Origin: Muricea muricata
Lineage: Eukaryota; Cnidaria; Anthozoa; Malacalcyonacea; Plexauridae
Direction: 5' to 3'
DNA length: 64,000 nt
NCBI GenBank assembly: GCA_963855995.1
Contig: OY979718.1
Location: 24,046,282 to 24,110,281, forward strand
The notes below the pieces were generated by a model. The model saw nothing but the letters and a program-made list of their open reading frames with translations, did not search any database and was not told where the DNA came from. Each line of letters opens with the position of its first letter. The stretch's first letter is position 1. Both the position numbers and the translations under genes were made by a program. Shown here one piece after another: positions 61,601-64,000 of the stretch.

Positions 61601-62032
61601 TCACTGACAAGTGTGTTGGTGTGTGGGTTGATGACAGTGGGAAACAGCACCATAGTTCACATTTGAACCAGCAGCAGCCACTGGGACAGCGACGATCAGA
61701 CCAGGCGCTCTCTGACGATTAGTGCAACAGCACAATCTAGCTCCAGCAATAAGCAAGAAGCACGCAGCAAAAACGATCAACGCGATAGCCCAGCCAGGCA
61801 AACCACAGCGGCCTACTTGACACTTGTCGTCTCAGCAATATTCGCCTGAAACGCCGCCACAGTCTGAATTTACGATACATGAGTGGCCGACACAGCTAGA
61901 GAGACATTCGCTTTGGCAACAAACATTTAATCCAGAACAATCAGAAGTCGAGAAACAGAATTTGCCTGCTTCAGATTCTCGATATAACAAGACGAAGATG
62001 GCAAAAAACCACAATACTTTCAGGAGCGCCAT
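61601..62032 (-). CDS. Paralogue of the cysteine-rich membrane protein; TGA at a conserved Cys codon
   Basis: The start at 62032 gives a signal peptide (MALLKVLWFFAIFVLLYRESEA). Two Cys repeats, a transmembrane helix (GWAIALIVFAACFLLIAGARL) and a tail with SNVNYGAV follow, all matching 52415-52945. It has one Cys repeat fewer than its paralogue. Codon 67 (61832-61834) is TGA; its paralogue has Cys there (EYCC aligned with EYC-stop). Downstream coding stays in frame and conserved to 61601. The simplest reading is a recent pseudogene or null allele (Cys TGT/TGC to TGA). Selenocysteine is formally possible but unlikely in a disulfide-rich ectodomain. Function unknown. Confidence 0.62.
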
Positions 62033-62207
62033 ATCTGCGGCTATATCTCGCAAACACGGAAATGGACAACTTCCTAACACTTGTAATGTGAGTGCCACGT
62101 TACAGGATTACGTCATCAACCCTTTCGTGTCATTGAGGAAGTTCGAGATTTTGAGTCCACCTTACTGGAAATCGAACTCGGAAGCTTAGAGGTGAAATGC
62201 AGTTTCC

Positions 62208-62575
62208 CCGGAGGGTAACTTACCTGAAGGGGATCGGAGACGTTGTTCTCCGAACTTCTTCGTAGACTGATATGAGCAATACTTGTGCAGAACTCGCGCG
62301 GCTAGAGGTCTGGTACCACGAATAATAAAATATGCTGCGCATGTGTCATACTTTCTCTTTGAATGAGTTGACTTCTTTACCTGTAACTTATACGAATGGC
62401 AGCAAAGGGCGGGGAGGTAAAGATAGAACTCCCTTCATGAATTACAACACATCTTAAACACTCTATACCATTCGGTTGGGGAAGTATTGCTCATATCAGT
62501 CTACGAAGAAGTTCGGAGAACTACGTCTCCCCTTCAGGTAAGTTACCCTCCGGGGAAACTCCATTTCTCCTTCAC
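62208..62575. repeat. Inverted/direct repeats flanking the Ngaro-like element
   Basis: 62211-62297 (TTCCCCGGAGGGTAACTTAC ... GATATGAGCAATACTT) is repeated inverted at 62487-62563. ACTGATATxxxCAATACTTGTGCAG appears directly at 62268 and again near 62587. Split or inverted terminal repeats are typical of DIRS/Ngaro elements. They lie on the 3' side of the recombinase remnant. Confidence 0.6.
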
Positions 62576-62712
62576 TTCTACTCCGACTGATATTCACAAT
62601 ACTTGTGCAGATTGTAAAGCACGCTGACATGAGTAGGTATATATTTTACCCCTATCACCAATTTATTATTGCAACATAACTGTAACTAACATATAATGTG
62701 CTATATAAATAT

Positions 62713-64000
62713 TCAGCCAGAAATTACTGACTTTGCTAATGTTTCCTTGTCGAGACTCGTAGGTCTTAGATAATGTGCCCTAAAGGTTCCTGCAGTTGAC
62801 CAATCCGCAGCCTCTAAAATTAGTTCCAGTGGAATTCCTGCTTCAGCGGCCGCCGTAGTGGACGCACTGCGAGTCGAATGACCCGTGAAGGTTGGATTTA
62901 TTCCTAGCTGGGTGACCCGGACGAGATTGCTTGACATGGATGGCCAGAGTGAACTCCCACGAGTCTTCTTTCTCCGTAAGATAATCCAGGTCGAGTGCAG
63001 CCAATTCATGCGCTCGTGCAGCTGACGTCAAAGCAAGCAATAACACGTAACTAAGTTCCCTGATAATTCTCGCATGGAAAGTTCTTCTGTTGGTCTCTGT
63101 CTCTTAAGGTGCTCTAAATGCACTTTTACACAGCTTTGGCTGTGGTGGATTCATCCGAAACACTCCTTTCATGAACCGTGAGACGATTGGCAGTTCTCCC
63201 AATGAAACGGAGCCAACTGGGTCATGTGTCTGGGAAATAGCGGACTTATACATACCTATCGTTCTGGTAGGCCAAATTGTCCCGTTCGGCTATCTCGGCT
63301 AAGAAGGTCAGCACGCTGTTCACAGGGGCTGTAAAGGGACAGAGAGACCGTGCAAGACACCAGCTTGACCAAGCGTTCCATGGCCCAGAGTAGCGTTTCT
63401 GTGTGGAGTCGCTCCAGGATGACAACAAAACCTTCGTAGCCGTCTCCGAAAGTCCGTCTGCGCGGTAACGCTGCCGGACACGGGCCATACAGTCAACCGT
63501 AGTGAGTGTTGAAGCGGATGCTCCTTCTCTGGCTGAGATGGAAGGGTGATCAAGAGTGGGATCTGCGGTAACTGTCGTGGATAATCCTCAGTAGCTCGAG
63601 AAGGCTTGGGAACCATGGTTGGCCTTTCCAGACTGGCGCCAATATCAGAGCCGCCTTATCCCGCTTGATCTTCTGGATAATCCTCGGTAGAAGGACAAGT
63701 GGTGCGTAGATCCTCCACTGACTCCAGTCGCAAAGGAATGCATCCGTTGCCATCGCTCCTGGATCCGGGTATCTGGATACATACCGAGGGAGGCGATTGT
63801 TGCCTCGAGTGGCAAAGAGATCCACATCTGGTCGATAGATTCGTCGTGCTATCTGATGAAACACATCCCGATGGGGGTGTCCATTTTGAGTAGCTGGTGA
63901 ACTGACGAGAAGCCAAGTCGGCTATTGTGTTGGATGTTCCTGGGATATGTTCGGCAGTAATCCAACAGCCTGCATGAAGTAACAGCGCCCATAGCTTCAG
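62713..64000 (-). pseudogene. Ngaro/DIRS-type retrotransposon: RNase H and tyrosine recombinase, decayed, runs off the window
   Basis: From the right edge, minus strand, an RNase H C-terminus is visible (AEHIPGTSNTIADLASR, then VDLFATRGNNRLPRY, DAF, and a WFPSLLELL tail). Next come an N-terminal SAM-like region (SWSDSTQKRYSGPWNAWSSWC) and the tyrosine recombinase (ALTSAARAHELAALDLDYL, then GHSTRSASTTAAAEAG with the His/Arg, and FRAHYLRP with the Tyr). These enzymes integrate circular cDNA by recombination. The frame breaks near 63850, 63550, 63245 and 63010. The RT and Gag would lie beyond 64000. Confidence 0.8.

Overview
This is animal nuclear DNA. It is AT-rich and intron-containing, with GT-AG splice sites that can be read by eye. 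The mix of repeats points to a cnidarian or similar early-branching marine invertebrate: Penelope, BEL/Pao, Ngaro/DIRS, Merlin, Mutator and Tc1-type elements plus very many palindromic MITEs. The phylum is an inference. The sequence itself only shows Metazoa-type genes.

Host genes, left to right. (1) An intronless rhodopsin-class GPCR, 13127-14188, minus. (2) ORC3, an origin recognition complex subunit, 17090-23243, plus: two coding exons around a 4 kb intron, 708 aa. (3) A six-exon 2-oxoglutarate/Fe(II) dioxygenase of the isopenicillin-N-synthase-like family, 25998-41226, plus. It was assembled from phase-compatible exons and carries one in-frame TAG immediately before its iron-binding HxD motif. 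(4) Two paralogous secreted or membrane cysteine-rich proteins, 52415-52945 and 61601-62032, both minus. The second has a TGA where its paralogue has a conserved cysteine.

The rest is dominated by mobile DNA. 2655-12146 is a complete Mutator-like (MULE) transposon with about 310 bp terminal inverted repeats, a perfect 9 bp target duplication and an intact six-exon, 1058 aa MULE+SWIM transposase. It also has a second RING-finger gene, and a Penelope-like element has inserted into it as an inverted pair. 34880-40736 is a BEL/Pao LTR element in antisense orientation inside intron 5 of the dioxygenase; its 126 bp LTRs differ at one base and its integrase is broken. 25.9-34 kb (dioxygenase introns 1-3) holds palindromes whose arms contain tRNA-like sequence, one of them split by a TIR element. 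41-52 kb holds Tc1-like, Penelope and foldback elements. 53.5-58.4 kb is a graveyard of Penelope, Merlin and Mutator-like pseudogenes. 59469-61199 is a foldback element with 124 perfect copies of GGACT in one arm. The right edge enters a decayed Ngaro/DIRS-type tyrosine-recombinase retrotransposon.

The points most worth following are: the MULE with its own RING gene and satellite-bearing TIRs; hammerhead-ribozyme-like cores in two different Penelope families; tRNA-like sequence in foldback arms; the single stop in the dioxygenase; and the TGA-for-Cys paralogue. Splice models were made by eye from reading frame and splice consensus. Family names rest on recognised motifs, with no database search.
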